DNA of 64,000 nucleotides from DATARN01 sp963851105 (GTDB lineage: Bacteria > Actinomycetota > Acidimicrobiia > Acidimicrobiales > Palsa-688). Numbering within the stretch: the first letter of the stretch is position 1; each line of letters opens with the position of its first letter. Position numbers and translations under genes: made by a program. Where the stretch lies: contig CAWKNP010000008.1 in the NCBI GenBank assembly GCA_963851105.1, positions 372,001 to 436,000 on the forward strand, written 5' to 3'. This document shows, one piece after another, positions 56,966 through 64,000 of this stretch. The notes under the pieces were generated by a model. It made no database searches. It was not told the origin of the DNA and was given only the letters and a program-made list of their open reading frames with translations.

Positions 56966-58102
56966 TCAGCCGGCGGTGAGAGTGGCCAATCCCGCCGCCG
57001 TACCCTTGTGCATGGCGGCGACACCATCCACCCGGCCCTTCAGGTAGCGGTCGAAGAACGCCGTCGTGACCGACTCAACCACCGCCAGGTGGGCGGCGTC
57101 GGTCGTGTAGGGCTCAAGGTGCTGGGCGTTGACCAAGTCCAACAGGTATTTCGGCGAACGGGCACCGGCGTAGACGGCGTCGCCGAGCACCGGCGGGTTC
57201 AATGCGTCGTGATCGCCCTGGATCACCAACAAGGGCTTCCCGGCCCCGGCGGGAAACCAATGCCCATTGGGGAAGTTGTGCAGGTCCCCTTCCATCACGG
57301 CGTCGGCGCTCACCCGACCGTCCCGGCAGCAACTGTTGTACCCGATGCCGGCGGTGGTCGAGGCACCGTCGCTGTGCCCGGCAACGCCGACGTGGGCGGT
57401 GTCCACCAGCCCGGCCAACGGTCCACCGGGCGCCGCCAGCGCCACCAGGTTGGTGATGACGAACGACAGGTCCCCGGGCTGGTTGTTGACGTCGTCCTCA
57501 TTCAAGGGGCCGCCGCTCGTCGCCCGAGGAAACGACGGGGCCGCGACCACATACCCGGCACTGGCCCAGGAATGGAGCAGGGCGGCGTACACCGCCGGCG
57601 AGCTGTCGTAGCCGGAGGCGAAAACAACCAGGGGAAAAGGGTGGGTGGTGTGCCGACCGGCGCCGCCCGCCACTTCCGGCCCGGTGTCAGGACCGTTGGC
57701 CGGGTACCGAACCAGGGTCGGCAGGGTGCGGGACCCCGAGCCGGGATCGGCACCGGCCGCGGGCGTGGCCCGGCTGTTGTCCACAAAGACGAACGAGGCG
57801 GTGGCGACGGCGGCGCGATGGGCGGCATCGGGCTCAGGCGCAGCCGCGGTCGTGGTGGTGGCTGCGACCGTGGTCGCCGTGACCGTGATGGCGACCGGCA
57901 CGGTCGCGCCGGTGGTGGGCACCGCCGTGATCGCGGTACTCGCGGTACTGGTGGTCGCGGCCGCCGAAGCGGGCCGGGCCGCCACCGCCACCCGCTGCAA
58001 CGCGGCCCGTGAGGGGCGGGCCAACGCGAACAGCACTCCCGCCACGAGGAGGAGGACGCAGGCAGCGGCCAGCAGGTTGACGAGCCGCGAGGAGGAAGGC
58101 AC
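56966..58102 (-). CDS. Membrane-anchored or secreted alpha/beta hydrolase
   Basis: 378 residues from GTG 58102; no other start fits between the hydrophobic segment and the palindromic element upstream. N-terminal anchor/signal (LVNLLAAACVLLLVAGVLFALARP), a Thr/Ala-rich linker, then a dienelactone-hydrolase/chlorophyllase-like domain: PFPLVVFASGYDSSPAVYAALL, nucleophile elbow GHSDGAS, acid in LVIQGDHDALNPP, and His in NAQHLEPYT. Likely an extracellular esterase. The dispersed palindrome copy C lies about 58-100 bp upstream. Confidence 0.82.
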   Translation of the reverse strand: MPSSSRLVNLLAAACVLLLVAGVLFALARPSRAALQRVAVAARPASAAATTSTASTAITAVPTTGATVPVAITVTATTVAATTTTAAAPEPDAAHRAAVATASFVFVDNSRATPAAGADPGSGSRTLPTLVRYPANGPDTGPEVAGGAGRHTTHPFPLVVFASGYDSSPAVYAALLHSWASAGYVVAAPSFPRATSGGPLNEDDVNNQPGDLSFVITNLVALAAPGGPLAGLVDTAHVGVAGHSDGASTTAGIGYNSCCRDGRVSADAVMEGDLHNFPNGHWFPAGAGKPLLVIQGDHDALNPPVLGDAVYAGARSPKYLLDLVNAQHLEPYTTDAAHLAVVESVTTAFFDRYLKGRVDGVAAMHKGTAAGLATLTAG

Positions 58103-58159
58103 TGGCCGCCAACGGTACTGACGGCGGGCGCCGAAGCGGTGTATGCCGACGTCGATGGC

Positions 58160-58205
58160 TACCTGCTGCCAAACGACGGTAGTACGTCGTTTGACCGCAC
58201 AATGG
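58160..58205. repeat. 46-bp palindromic element, copy C (perfect core)
   Basis: The core CAAACGACG-GTAGTA-CGTCGTTTG (58170-58193) is a perfect 9+9 palindrome; flanks CTGCTGC and CCGCACAATGG align with the outer parts of copies A and B on the opposite strand. It lies in the 137-bp gap between the Cas4-like nuclease and the alpha/beta hydrolase, near the hydrolase promoter. Confidence 0.8.
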
Positions 58206-58239
58206 CTTCGCCGACCGGCCGCCGACGCAACCGGCCCGG

Positions 58240-59406
58240 CTAGCGGCGACCCATGTTGATGACTCGGAACTCGCGACCGAGCGAAGCCCGGGTCCCGACC
58301 CGATGGTCGGAGTGACGCAGGCTCTCGTCCTCGGCGTCGGCGGAGCGCTGGTAGAAGTTCTCCTCCATCACCGCACGCCAGTGCTGGCCCGCCTCCATGG
58401 CGGCACATGGAGCCTGGAACTCACAGCTGGCGCAGTGCTCGCCGAACGTCGGCGGCACCGGAAGATCGGGTTCGCGGATCTCCATGGCCATCTCGGCCAC
58501 GCGCACGCCCGTGTGTCGCATGTTCTCCTGGTTGCGCCGGACGACGGTGCGCCGGAACAGGCCGTTGTCCTGCTGCAGGGAGATCTGGTCGTGCTCGGTC
58601 GCCGCCGACCGGGCAGCAGGCGTCGAGCTGGGCTCCAGTGTGAGGGGGCTGCGGCGCGTGTTGACGTGGCGGCTGCCGATCATGGTGCGCTGGTCGCGCT
58701 CCACGAACTCCGAGATCGGCGGCGCCTCGGTTTGCCCGTCGACGCGGAGCTCATTGGTGATCGTTCCCGCGATGAGCATCTGCGGGTAGGCGATCTGGGT
58801 GTGCCAGCAGTGGCTGCGCAGCACCTCGTCGTCGATCAGTTCCTGGTTGGGGGTCCAGTCACCGCGCACGACCCGGTGGTCGACGATCCATAGCTCGTCG
58901 TCGGGATCGGCGATGAGCTGGTCCATCCGGCCCATGTAACGCATCGGCCGGCCGTCGACGGTCCCGAGGTCGGAGATGGGCTGGCGGGGGTCGGGGATCG
59001 GCGCCCAGATGTCGTGGTCGGCAAAGAGGGAATCGAAATCGTCCAGCGCCGCGGCCCACACGAAGTAGTTGGCCAGCATGGCGTGGCCAAGTTCGAGCGA
59101 GGCGACGTACGCCTGCTCGTCCTCGGCCGTGAACGGCGTGTACTTCTCGTGCGCGCTGCGATACTCCTGCATCGACCGGTCGAATCCCTTGACCGTGAGC
59201 GGGCGCACGATCGCCCGGTTCCAGTCGTCCATCGCGGGGAAGTAGTACACCGCCAGTGCGTCACGTATGGCCTTCTCGAAGGCCCACTCGATGGAGGGCA
59301 GCTTCAGCGCGTAGCGCTGCCGCAACTGCGAACTGAAATCCCACTGCCGCCGGCACCGCTCGAATTTCCGCAACTCCCGCGGGCGAATGATCATCGTCCA
59401 GGTCAT
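58240..59406 (-). CDS. Cas4/RecB-like PD-(D/E)XK iron-sulfur protein, altered active site
   Basis: 388 residues. The four Fe-S cysteines of the Cas4/AddB type are seen: C18 near the N-terminus (KFERCRRQWDF) and C325, C328, C334 (HCASCEFQAPC). Nuclease motifs: D162 in YMGRMDQL and D176-H177-R178 in IVDHRVV, where the family has D/E-x-K; motif IV is QIAYPQML (Q204). The lysine-to-arginine change may reduce cleavage. No CRISPR or helicase partner is present. ATG 59406 or an internal ATG four codons on. Confidence 0.78.
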   Translation of the reverse strand: MTWTMIIRPRELRKFERCRRQWDFSSQLRQRYALKLPSIEWAFEKAIRDALAVYYFPAMDDWNRAIVRPLTVKGFDRSMQEYRSAHEKYTPFTAEDEQAYVASLELGHAMLANYFVWAAALDDFDSLFADHDIWAPIPDPRQPISDLGTVDGRPMRYMGRMDQLIADPDDELWIVDHRVVRGDWTPNQELIDDEVLRSHCWHTQIAYPQMLIAGTITNELRVDGQTEAPPISEFVERDQRTMIGSRHVNTRRSPLTLEPSSTPAARSAATEHDQISLQQDNGLFRRTVVRRNQENMRHTGVRVAEMAMEIREPDLPVPPTFGEHCASCEFQAPCAAMEAGQHWRAVMEENFYQRSADAEDESLRHSDHRVGTRASLGREFRVINMGRR

Positions 59407-59451
59407 GACTTGGGAATTTATTCCGATTTCGGGGTGGAGGAAACCCCAAGT

Positions 59452-60861
59452 TCACACAACTTTGAGCACCTCGTCGAAACCGTCGCGCAGGCAGGCCATG
59501 AAAGCACCGTGATCGGCGATGGCGGCCGGGTCGCTGTTGACGCCGATGAACAGGCCGTCAAGGTAGCTGAGCAAGGTCACGTTGACCGCGGCGCCGCTAC
59601 GGGGCCCGAAGGGATACTGGGCCTCCATCTTGGCTCCAGCCAGGTAGAGCGGAATGGGGACACCGGGCACGTTGCTGGTGATCACATCGACCGTGCGCAG
59701 GAGCCCGCCCAGGACGCCGATCTGGGCGGACCTGGGCAGGCGGCGGGTCACGAGGGAGACGGCGTCGACCATCGCCAGGGCGGGCTCGGCGCGCTGGCTG
59801 ACGACGAGTTCGTGGATCGCCCGCATCCGCTGCGAAGGATCGTCGATCTGCAGCGGGACAAGGAAGCGAGTGGGCACGAACTGGTTGCCCCCTGCCTCGG
59901 CCCCGCCCCCGCCGCCCGCCGCCCGGAGGCTGATCGGCATTCCCATCCGCAGGAACTCCGGTTCAACACCGTGCAGATCGTGATACCGCTGCAAACCGCC
60001 GACCACGCCGGCCATGAAGAAGTCGTTGAGCCGGCCGCCCGCGGCCTTGGCCGCGGCCTTGGCGTCGGCGAGGGAGATCGACAACGTGTCCAAGTCGACT
60101 GACAGGGATCGCCCCGTCATGACCGGGCTGAGCGGCTTGCTGGCCGGCGCCAGAAGCCGTCCCAGCGACGCCGCCATGTCCGCTGCCCTGCGGATCGTCT
60201 CGCCTGGCTGCCAGGCGAGCTGCGCCAGGCCTCCGGCCGCCGCGGGGATCAGCCGGGACGCCAGCTCGAAGCCCTGGCGCTGCTCATGGCCCCACGCGTC
60301 GAGGACCCGTTCCCACTGGTTGAGGACGTGCACCGGCGGGGCATCGGGAACCGGACCGGGAGCAGCACTCGGCGACTCCTCGAGGTCGAACAGGTGCATT
60401 CCGAGCTTCACGCCCCCGATGCCATCGGTGATGGTGTGGTGGAGCTTCACCACCACCGCCGACTTGCCATCGGCCATGCCGTCGATGACCACCATCTGCC
60501 ACAACGGCCGGGCCAGGTCGAAACTGGACATGGCCTCGGTCGCCGCCATCTCGAGGGCGTCGGCGAGGGCGCCCTCGCCGGGGGCGCCCACCATGCGCAG
60601 GTGGTATCTCAGGTCGAAGTTGGGGTCGACCTCCCATCGGGGCGGTGCGATCGAAAAGGTGTTGGCGGTGACCCGCTGGCGCAGCCGCGGGATGGCCCGG
60701 GTGGCGCGTTCGACCTTGTCGGCCAGCCGGGCATGGTCGACGGGGCGGTCGAAGACCAGGACCGAGGTGATGGTGGAACGCAGCATCGGGTCGCGCTCGA
60801 TGCTCCACATCAGGGCGTCGGTGTCGCCCATGCGCTCTTCCGAGCCCGGTTCGTAAGCCAT
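59452..60861 (-). CDS. Wax ester synthase/diacylglycerol acyltransferase (WS/DGAT)
   Basis: 469 residues from ATG 60861, after a GGGGAGGC ribosome site. The catalytic HHxxxDG is VVKLHHTITDGIGG. Conserved blocks PLWQMVVIDG, RLNDFFMAGVVGGLQRYH, GNQFVPTRFLVPLQIDDP and TSNVPGVPIPLYLAGAKM follow in family order. Makes triacylglycerol or wax esters from acyl-CoA; a storage-lipid trait common in actinobacteria. Neighbouring genes handle acyl-CoA metabolism. Confidence 0.93.
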   Translation of the reverse strand: MAYEPGSEERMGDTDALMWSIERDPMLRSTITSVLVFDRPVDHARLADKVERATRAIPRLRQRVTANTFSIAPPRWEVDPNFDLRYHLRMVGAPGEGALADALEMAATEAMSSFDLARPLWQMVVIDGMADGKSAVVVKLHHTITDGIGGVKLGMHLFDLEESPSAAPGPVPDAPPVHVLNQWERVLDAWGHEQRQGFELASRLIPAAAGGLAQLAWQPGETIRRAADMAASLGRLLAPASKPLSPVMTGRSLSVDLDTLSISLADAKAAAKAAGGRLNDFFMAGVVGGLQRYHDLHGVEPEFLRMGMPISLRAAGGGGGAEAGGNQFVPTRFLVPLQIDDPSQRMRAIHELVVSQRAEPALAMVDAVSLVTRRLPRSAQIGVLGGLLRTVDVITSNVPGVPIPLYLAGAKMEAQYPFGPRSGAAVNVTLLSYLDGLFIGVNSDPAAIADHGAFMACLRDGFDEVLKVV

Positions 60862-60893
60862 GGCAGCCTCCCCAGCGGGGGAGTCTACGGGCG

Positions 60894-61838
60894 TTAGTAG
60901 CCCAAATCGGGATCGACGATGCCCTCCAGCGGCTCTCCGGCGCCGAACCGCCGCACGTTCTCGGCGATCCGCCGGCCGAGGAGGGGGACGGCCATGGCCT
61001 CGGTGTTGGCGGTGTGGGGCGTGATCAGGCAGTTGCGAAGCGACCACAGGGGGTGGCCGGCGGGTAGCGGCTCGGGCTCGGTGACGTCCAGCCCGGCAGC
61101 CGCGATTTCACCGCCGGCCAGCGCCGCGACGAGGTCGTCGGTGACCACGTGGCGCCCCCTGGCGACGTTGACGAGGCTGGAATGGGCGGGCATCAACGAG
61201 AACTCCCGTCGTCCGAAAGAGCCCTCGGTCTCCGTGGTCAGGGCGAGGGCCAGGACCACCACGTCGGCACCGCCCAGCGCCTCGTGGCGTGCGTCCCATC
61301 CGACGACCCGGTGGGCGCCGGCCAGCGGCGAGACCCGCTTGCGTACCACCGTCACCTGAGCCCCGAAGGGGTCGAGGAGGCGGATCAGCGCCCGCGTGAT
61401 CCCCCCGCCGCCGAAGATGGTGACCGGGGCAGCGAACAGTGTCCGCCCCGCCTGCCCGCTCCAGCGGTCGGCCAGCGCATACGACTTGAGGTGGCGCAGG
61501 CAAGCCAGTGTCAGCGTGAGGGCGTGCTCGGCGACGGGCGGACCATAGACGCCCTTGGCGCAAGTCCAGCGGTGTTGGTGGTCGAGGAGGCCGGCGGCGG
61601 CGTACAACTCGACACCGGCCCATGGCAACTGGATCCACCCGATCTGCCGATGGCGGGCGAGGACGTCGCGCAAGGCGGCGGCCGTGCTGTCAGGGTCCAT
61701 CCCTCCCGCCGTCCAAACCAGCGCCTCGGCATCGGCGGCGTCGACGACGACACCCCCGCCGGCGACGACGGCGCCGGCCGCTGCCTCGACCGCCGCCCCG
61801 GCCCCGGGGAGCACCGCAATTCGGGGAATCGGCGCCAT
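60894..61838 (-). CDS. D-isomer-specific 2-hydroxyacid dehydrogenase family protein
   Basis: 314 residues. NAD-binding domain: VTIFGGGGITRALIRLLDPFGAQVTVVRK (GxGGxx form), LMPAHSSLVNVARGRHVVTDDLVAAL with the catalytic Arg, AAGLDVTEPEPLPAGHPLW with the Glu, and CLITPHTANT with the His. All three catalytic residues are present. Substrate unknown. Divergent from the acyl-CoA synthetase gene (53 bp). Confidence 0.9.
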   Translation of the reverse strand: MAPIPRIAVLPGAGAAVEAAAGAVVAGGGVVVDAADAEALVWTAGGMDPDSTAAALRDVLARHRQIGWIQLPWAGVELYAAAGLLDHQHRWTCAKGVYGPPVAEHALTLTLACLRHLKSYALADRWSGQAGRTLFAAPVTIFGGGGITRALIRLLDPFGAQVTVVRKRVSPLAGAHRVVGWDARHEALGGADVVVLALALTTETEGSFGRREFSLMPAHSSLVNVARGRHVVTDDLVAALAGGEIAAAGLDVTEPEPLPAGHPLWSLRNCLITPHTANTEAMAVPLLGRRIAENVRRFGAGEPLEGIVDPDLGY

Positions 61839-61891
61839 CGGGGCGACGATAGGCGACGCCTTGTCACACCCCTGTCAATAAGGTGAACGCC

Positions 61892-63448
61892 ATGAAGGAA
61901 CTCGTCTATCACCGGTCGCTGATCCCAGCATCGAACCGCCACGCCGACAAGACCGGCGTCATCGACGGTGATTACCGGGCGACCCACGGGGAGCATCTCG
62001 ACCGGGTGCTGCGGCTGGCCAGCGGGATGAGACGCGAGCTGGGCCTGAGCAAGGGTGATCGCTTCGCCGTTTTGTCACTCAACAGCCACCACTACATCGA
62101 GCTGTTCCACGCCAGTGCTCTCGGTGGCGCCATGATCAACCCGCTCAACCTCCGGCTGGCACCGAAGGAGATGGAGTACATCCTGAAGGACTCCGGGACC
62201 GAGGTCGTCTTCGTCGACGCGCCCTTCGCCCACGTCGTTGACCGGGTCCGAGAGGCGGCGGGGATCAAGCGGGTCGTGTTGATGGGTTCGGGCGATGTGG
62301 CCCACGATCTGACCCAGGACAACCTGATCTCCGCCGGCGAGGCCGCCATCCCCGACGAGCCGGACGAGGACGAGCCCGCCATCTTGATGTACACCGGCGG
62401 CACCACCGGGCTGCCGAAGGGCGTCGTCATCGACAACCGGGCCATCATGCTCAACCTGTACAAGGTGGCGGGCATGGTCCACATCGACGAGACCCAGGTG
62501 TACCTGCACCAGGTGCCGATGTTCCACGCCGCCGGTTTTCCCGGGATGTTCGGGATCCCGGCGACGGGAGGCGTCTCGACGATCATTCCGTTGTTCGATC
62601 CCGGCCCCATCCTCGACATCGTGGAGCGAGACCGGGTGACCATCACCGTCATGGTCCCGACCATGATCCAGATGGTGCTCGACCATCCCTCGTACAAACC
62701 GCAACGGCTGGCGACACTGGAGACCCTGGCGTACGGGGCGTCGCCCATGCCCACCGCCCTCTTGGAGCGGGTGCTCGCCATCTCACCGGACCTAAAGGTG
62801 ATTCAGGACTACGGCATGACCGAGAACTGCGGGGTCCTCACCATGTTGAGCCCCGAGGATCACCGCGCCGGCGGCGACCTGCTGCGCTCGGCCGGCCGGC
62901 CCGTCATCAATACCGTCGTGTCAATCCAAGATGCCGAGGGCAACCTCTTGCCTGCGGGCGAAAGCGGCGAAGTCTGCGCCCGCTCCGGCAACTTCATGCG
63001 GGAGTACTGGAATCGCCCGGAGCAGACCGAGGCGGCGTTCGCGGGCGGCTGGTTCCACACCGGCGACGCCGGCTACCTCGACGATCACGGGTACCTCTTC
63101 CTCGTCGACCGGGTCAAGGACATGATCGTGAGCGGCGGCGAGAACGTGTACTCCGCCGAGGTGGAGAACGCCATCGCCGCCTACCCGGGCGTGGCCCAAG
63201 TGGCGGTGATCGGAATCCCCTCGGAAAAATGGGGCGAGGCGGTCCATGCGATCGTCGTGATGACGGGCGACGCCACCGCCACCGACGACGACGTCAAGGT
63301 CTGGTGCCGCGAGCGGATCGCGGCGTACAAGGTGCCCAAGTCGGTGGAATTCCGGAGCGAGGCGCTGCCCCTGTCGGGGGCGTTGAAGGTCCTGAAGCGG
63401 GAGCTTCGGGCCCCCTTCTGGGAGGGCCACCAGCGGTCGGTCGGTTAG
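61892..63448 (+). CDS. Acyl-CoA synthetase (AMP-forming)
   Basis: 518 residues. ATG 61892 is chosen because an AAGG stretch precedes it by 8 bases; a GTG three codons earlier is less well placed. Adenylation motifs: AILMYTGGTTGLPKGVVI (P-loop), QDYGMTENCG, GWFHTGDAGYLDDHGYLFLVDRVKDMIVSGGENVYSAEVENAI, and the C-terminal lysine in SGALKVLKRELR. Activates a fatty or aromatic acid to its CoA ester. Precedes the convergent 3-hydroxyacyl-CoA dehydrogenase. Confidence 0.93.
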   Translation: MKELVYHRSLIPASNRHADKTGVIDGDYRATHGEHLDRVLRLASGMRRELGLSKGDRFAVLSLNSHHYIELFHASALGGAMINPLNLRLAPKEMEYILKDSGTEVVFVDAPFAHVVDRVREAAGIKRVVLMGSGDVAHDLTQDNLISAGEAAIPDEPDEDEPAILMYTGGTTGLPKGVVIDNRAIMLNLYKVAGMVHIDETQVYLHQVPMFHAAGFPGMFGIPATGGVSTIIPLFDPGPILDIVERDRVTITVMVPTMIQMVLDHPSYKPQRLATLETLAYGASPMPTALLERVLAISPDLKVIQDYGMTENCGVLTMLSPEDHRAGGDLLRSAGRPVINTVVSIQDAEGNLLPAGESGEVCARSGNFMREYWNRPEQTEAAFAGGWFHTGDAGYLDDHGYLFLVDRVKDMIVSGGENVYSAEVENAIAAYPGVAQVAVIGIPSEKWGEAVHAIVVMTGDATATDDDVKVWCRERIAAYKVPKSVEFRSEALPLSGALKVLKRELRAPFWEGHQRSVG

Positions 63449-63475
63449 GAGCCCCGGAGCCCGAGGCCCCTTTTC

Positions 63476-64000
63476 CTACCCTCCGTAGCTGTAGAAGCCC
63501 CGGCCGGTCTTGCGGCCGAGGAGGCCGGCCGAGACCATCCGCGAGAGCAACGGTGGCGGGGCGTACAGCGGCTCCTTGAACTCCTCGTACAGCGACAGGG
63601 CGACCGCCATGGTGGTGTCGAGGCCGATGAGGTCGGTCAGGGCCAAAGGGCCCATGGGGTGGGCGCAGCCCTCGACCATGCCGGTATCGATGTCGGCCGC
63701 GGTGGCGAAACCCGACTCGAGCATCCGGATGGCCGACAACAGGTAGGGGATCAGCAGCGAGTTGACGATGAATCCGGCGCGGTCCTGGGAGCGGATGACG
63801 TGCTTGCCGAGCTGCGAGGTCGCGAAGTCCTCGGCGGCGGCGGCCACCGCGGCGTCGGTGAGCAGGGAGACCACCACCTCGACGAGCGGGAGCACGGGCA
63901 CCGGGTTGAAGAAGTGGATCCCCACCACCTGGGCAGGGCGGCTGGTCACCATGGCCAGCTTCATGATCGGGATCGAGGAAGTGTTGGAAGCAAGGATGGC
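63476..64000 (-). CDS. 3-hydroxyacyl-CoA dehydrogenase, C-terminal part (gene cut by window end)
   Basis: The 174 visible residues begin inside the NAD domain (ILASNTSSIPIMKLA) and continue with GIHFFNPVPVLPLVEVV (catalytic His), a conserved Glu nearby, then the helical C-terminal domain AGFIVNSLLIPYLLSAIRMLESGFATAADIDTGMVEGCAHPMGPLALTDLIGLDT and LGRKTGRGFYSYGG. Typical of the short 3-hydroxybutyryl-CoA dehydrogenase form. The start codon lies beyond 64000. Oxidises 3-hydroxyacyl-CoA with NAD; fits with the fatty-acid genes here. Confidence 0.93.
   Translation of the reverse strand, partial: AILASNTSSIPIMKLAMVTSRPAQVVGIHFFNPVPVLPLVEVVVSLLTDAAVAAAAEDFATSQLGKHVIRSQDRAGFIVNSLLIPYLLSAIRMLESGFATAADIDTGMVEGCAHPMGPLALTDLIGLDTTMAVALSLYEEFKEPLYAPPPLLSRMVSAGLLGRKTGRGFYSYGG

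Overview
The window is about 64 kb of very GC-rich, densely packed bacterial DNA. It reads as a chromosomal segment of an actinobacterium, most likely a deep lineage such as Acidimicrobiia. The supporting signs are a WhiB1-type regulator next to a PdtaS-type kinase, a SigB/SigF-type sigma factor, DUF3107, DUF3090 and SCO1664-family proteins, an F420-type FrhB protein, a WS/DGAT acyltransferase, many GTG and TTG starts, and frequent 4-bp ATGA/GTGA gene overlaps. The lineage call is inference from gene content; no rRNA gene is present.

Layout. 1-2762: lysA (cut by the window edge), argS, a receiver-only response regulator and tRNA-Arg(CCG). 3.1-6.8 kb: a secreted CAP-domain protein, an Fpg/Nei glycosylase with an odd zinc finger, an FrhB-like iron-sulfur protein, then a tandem array of ~84-bp palindromic units. 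6.8-10.5 kb: type-5 uracil-DNA glycosylase, the actinobacterial phosphatase/DUF3090/SCO1664 trio and an FAD oxidoreductase. 10.5-12.3 kb: etfAB. 12.4-14.6 kb: RsbW-like protein, sigma factor, lipid kinase. 14.7-19.1 kb: whiB1 with a near-perfect CRP-type site, pdtaS, two ArsA-type ATPases, DUF3107. 19.2-22.1 kb: a looser accessory stretch with an XRE regulator, small unknown proteins and a dGTPase-like HD protein. 22.2-26.7 kb: a molybdopterin/cytochrome b pair and an iron-sulfur cassette (mrp, SufR-like regulator, cysteine desulfurase). 26.9-34.9 kb: a complete System I cytochrome c maturation operon, ccdA-ccmABCDEFGHI. 34.9-41.1 kb: crotonases, membrane proteins, a glycosyltransferase, alcohol dehydrogenase, TetR, DoxX-like. 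41.1-42.5 kb: a stand-alone reverse transcriptase whose 5' end is bracketed by a 13-bp perfect inverted repeat. 42.5-49.7 kb: M23 peptidase, acyl-CoA dehydrogenase, MFS exporter, a sigma-like/anti-sigma fusion, cysS. 49.7-64 kb: valS of the archaeal-like type, MaoC hydratase, ndh, DUF2461, bifunctional nuclease, comF, alpha/beta hydrolase, a Cas4-like nuclease, WS/DGAT, hydroxyacid dehydrogenase, acyl-CoA synthetase and 3-hydroxyacyl-CoA dehydrogenase (cut by the edge).

How the genes work together. Acyl-CoA synthetase, acyl-CoA dehydrogenase, crotonases, MaoC hydratase, 3-hydroxyacyl-CoA dehydrogenase and ETF form a fatty-acid oxidation theme, with WS/DGAT as the storage side and Ndh, ETF and c-type cytochromes as electron sinks. 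The Mrp/SufR/desulfurase cassette and the Ccm operon supply Fe-S clusters and haem proteins. The strongest candidates for something undescribed are the reverse transcriptase with its 5' inverted repeat, a three-copy family of dispersed 46-48 bp palindromes, the 84-bp array, and the sigma/anti-sigma fusion.
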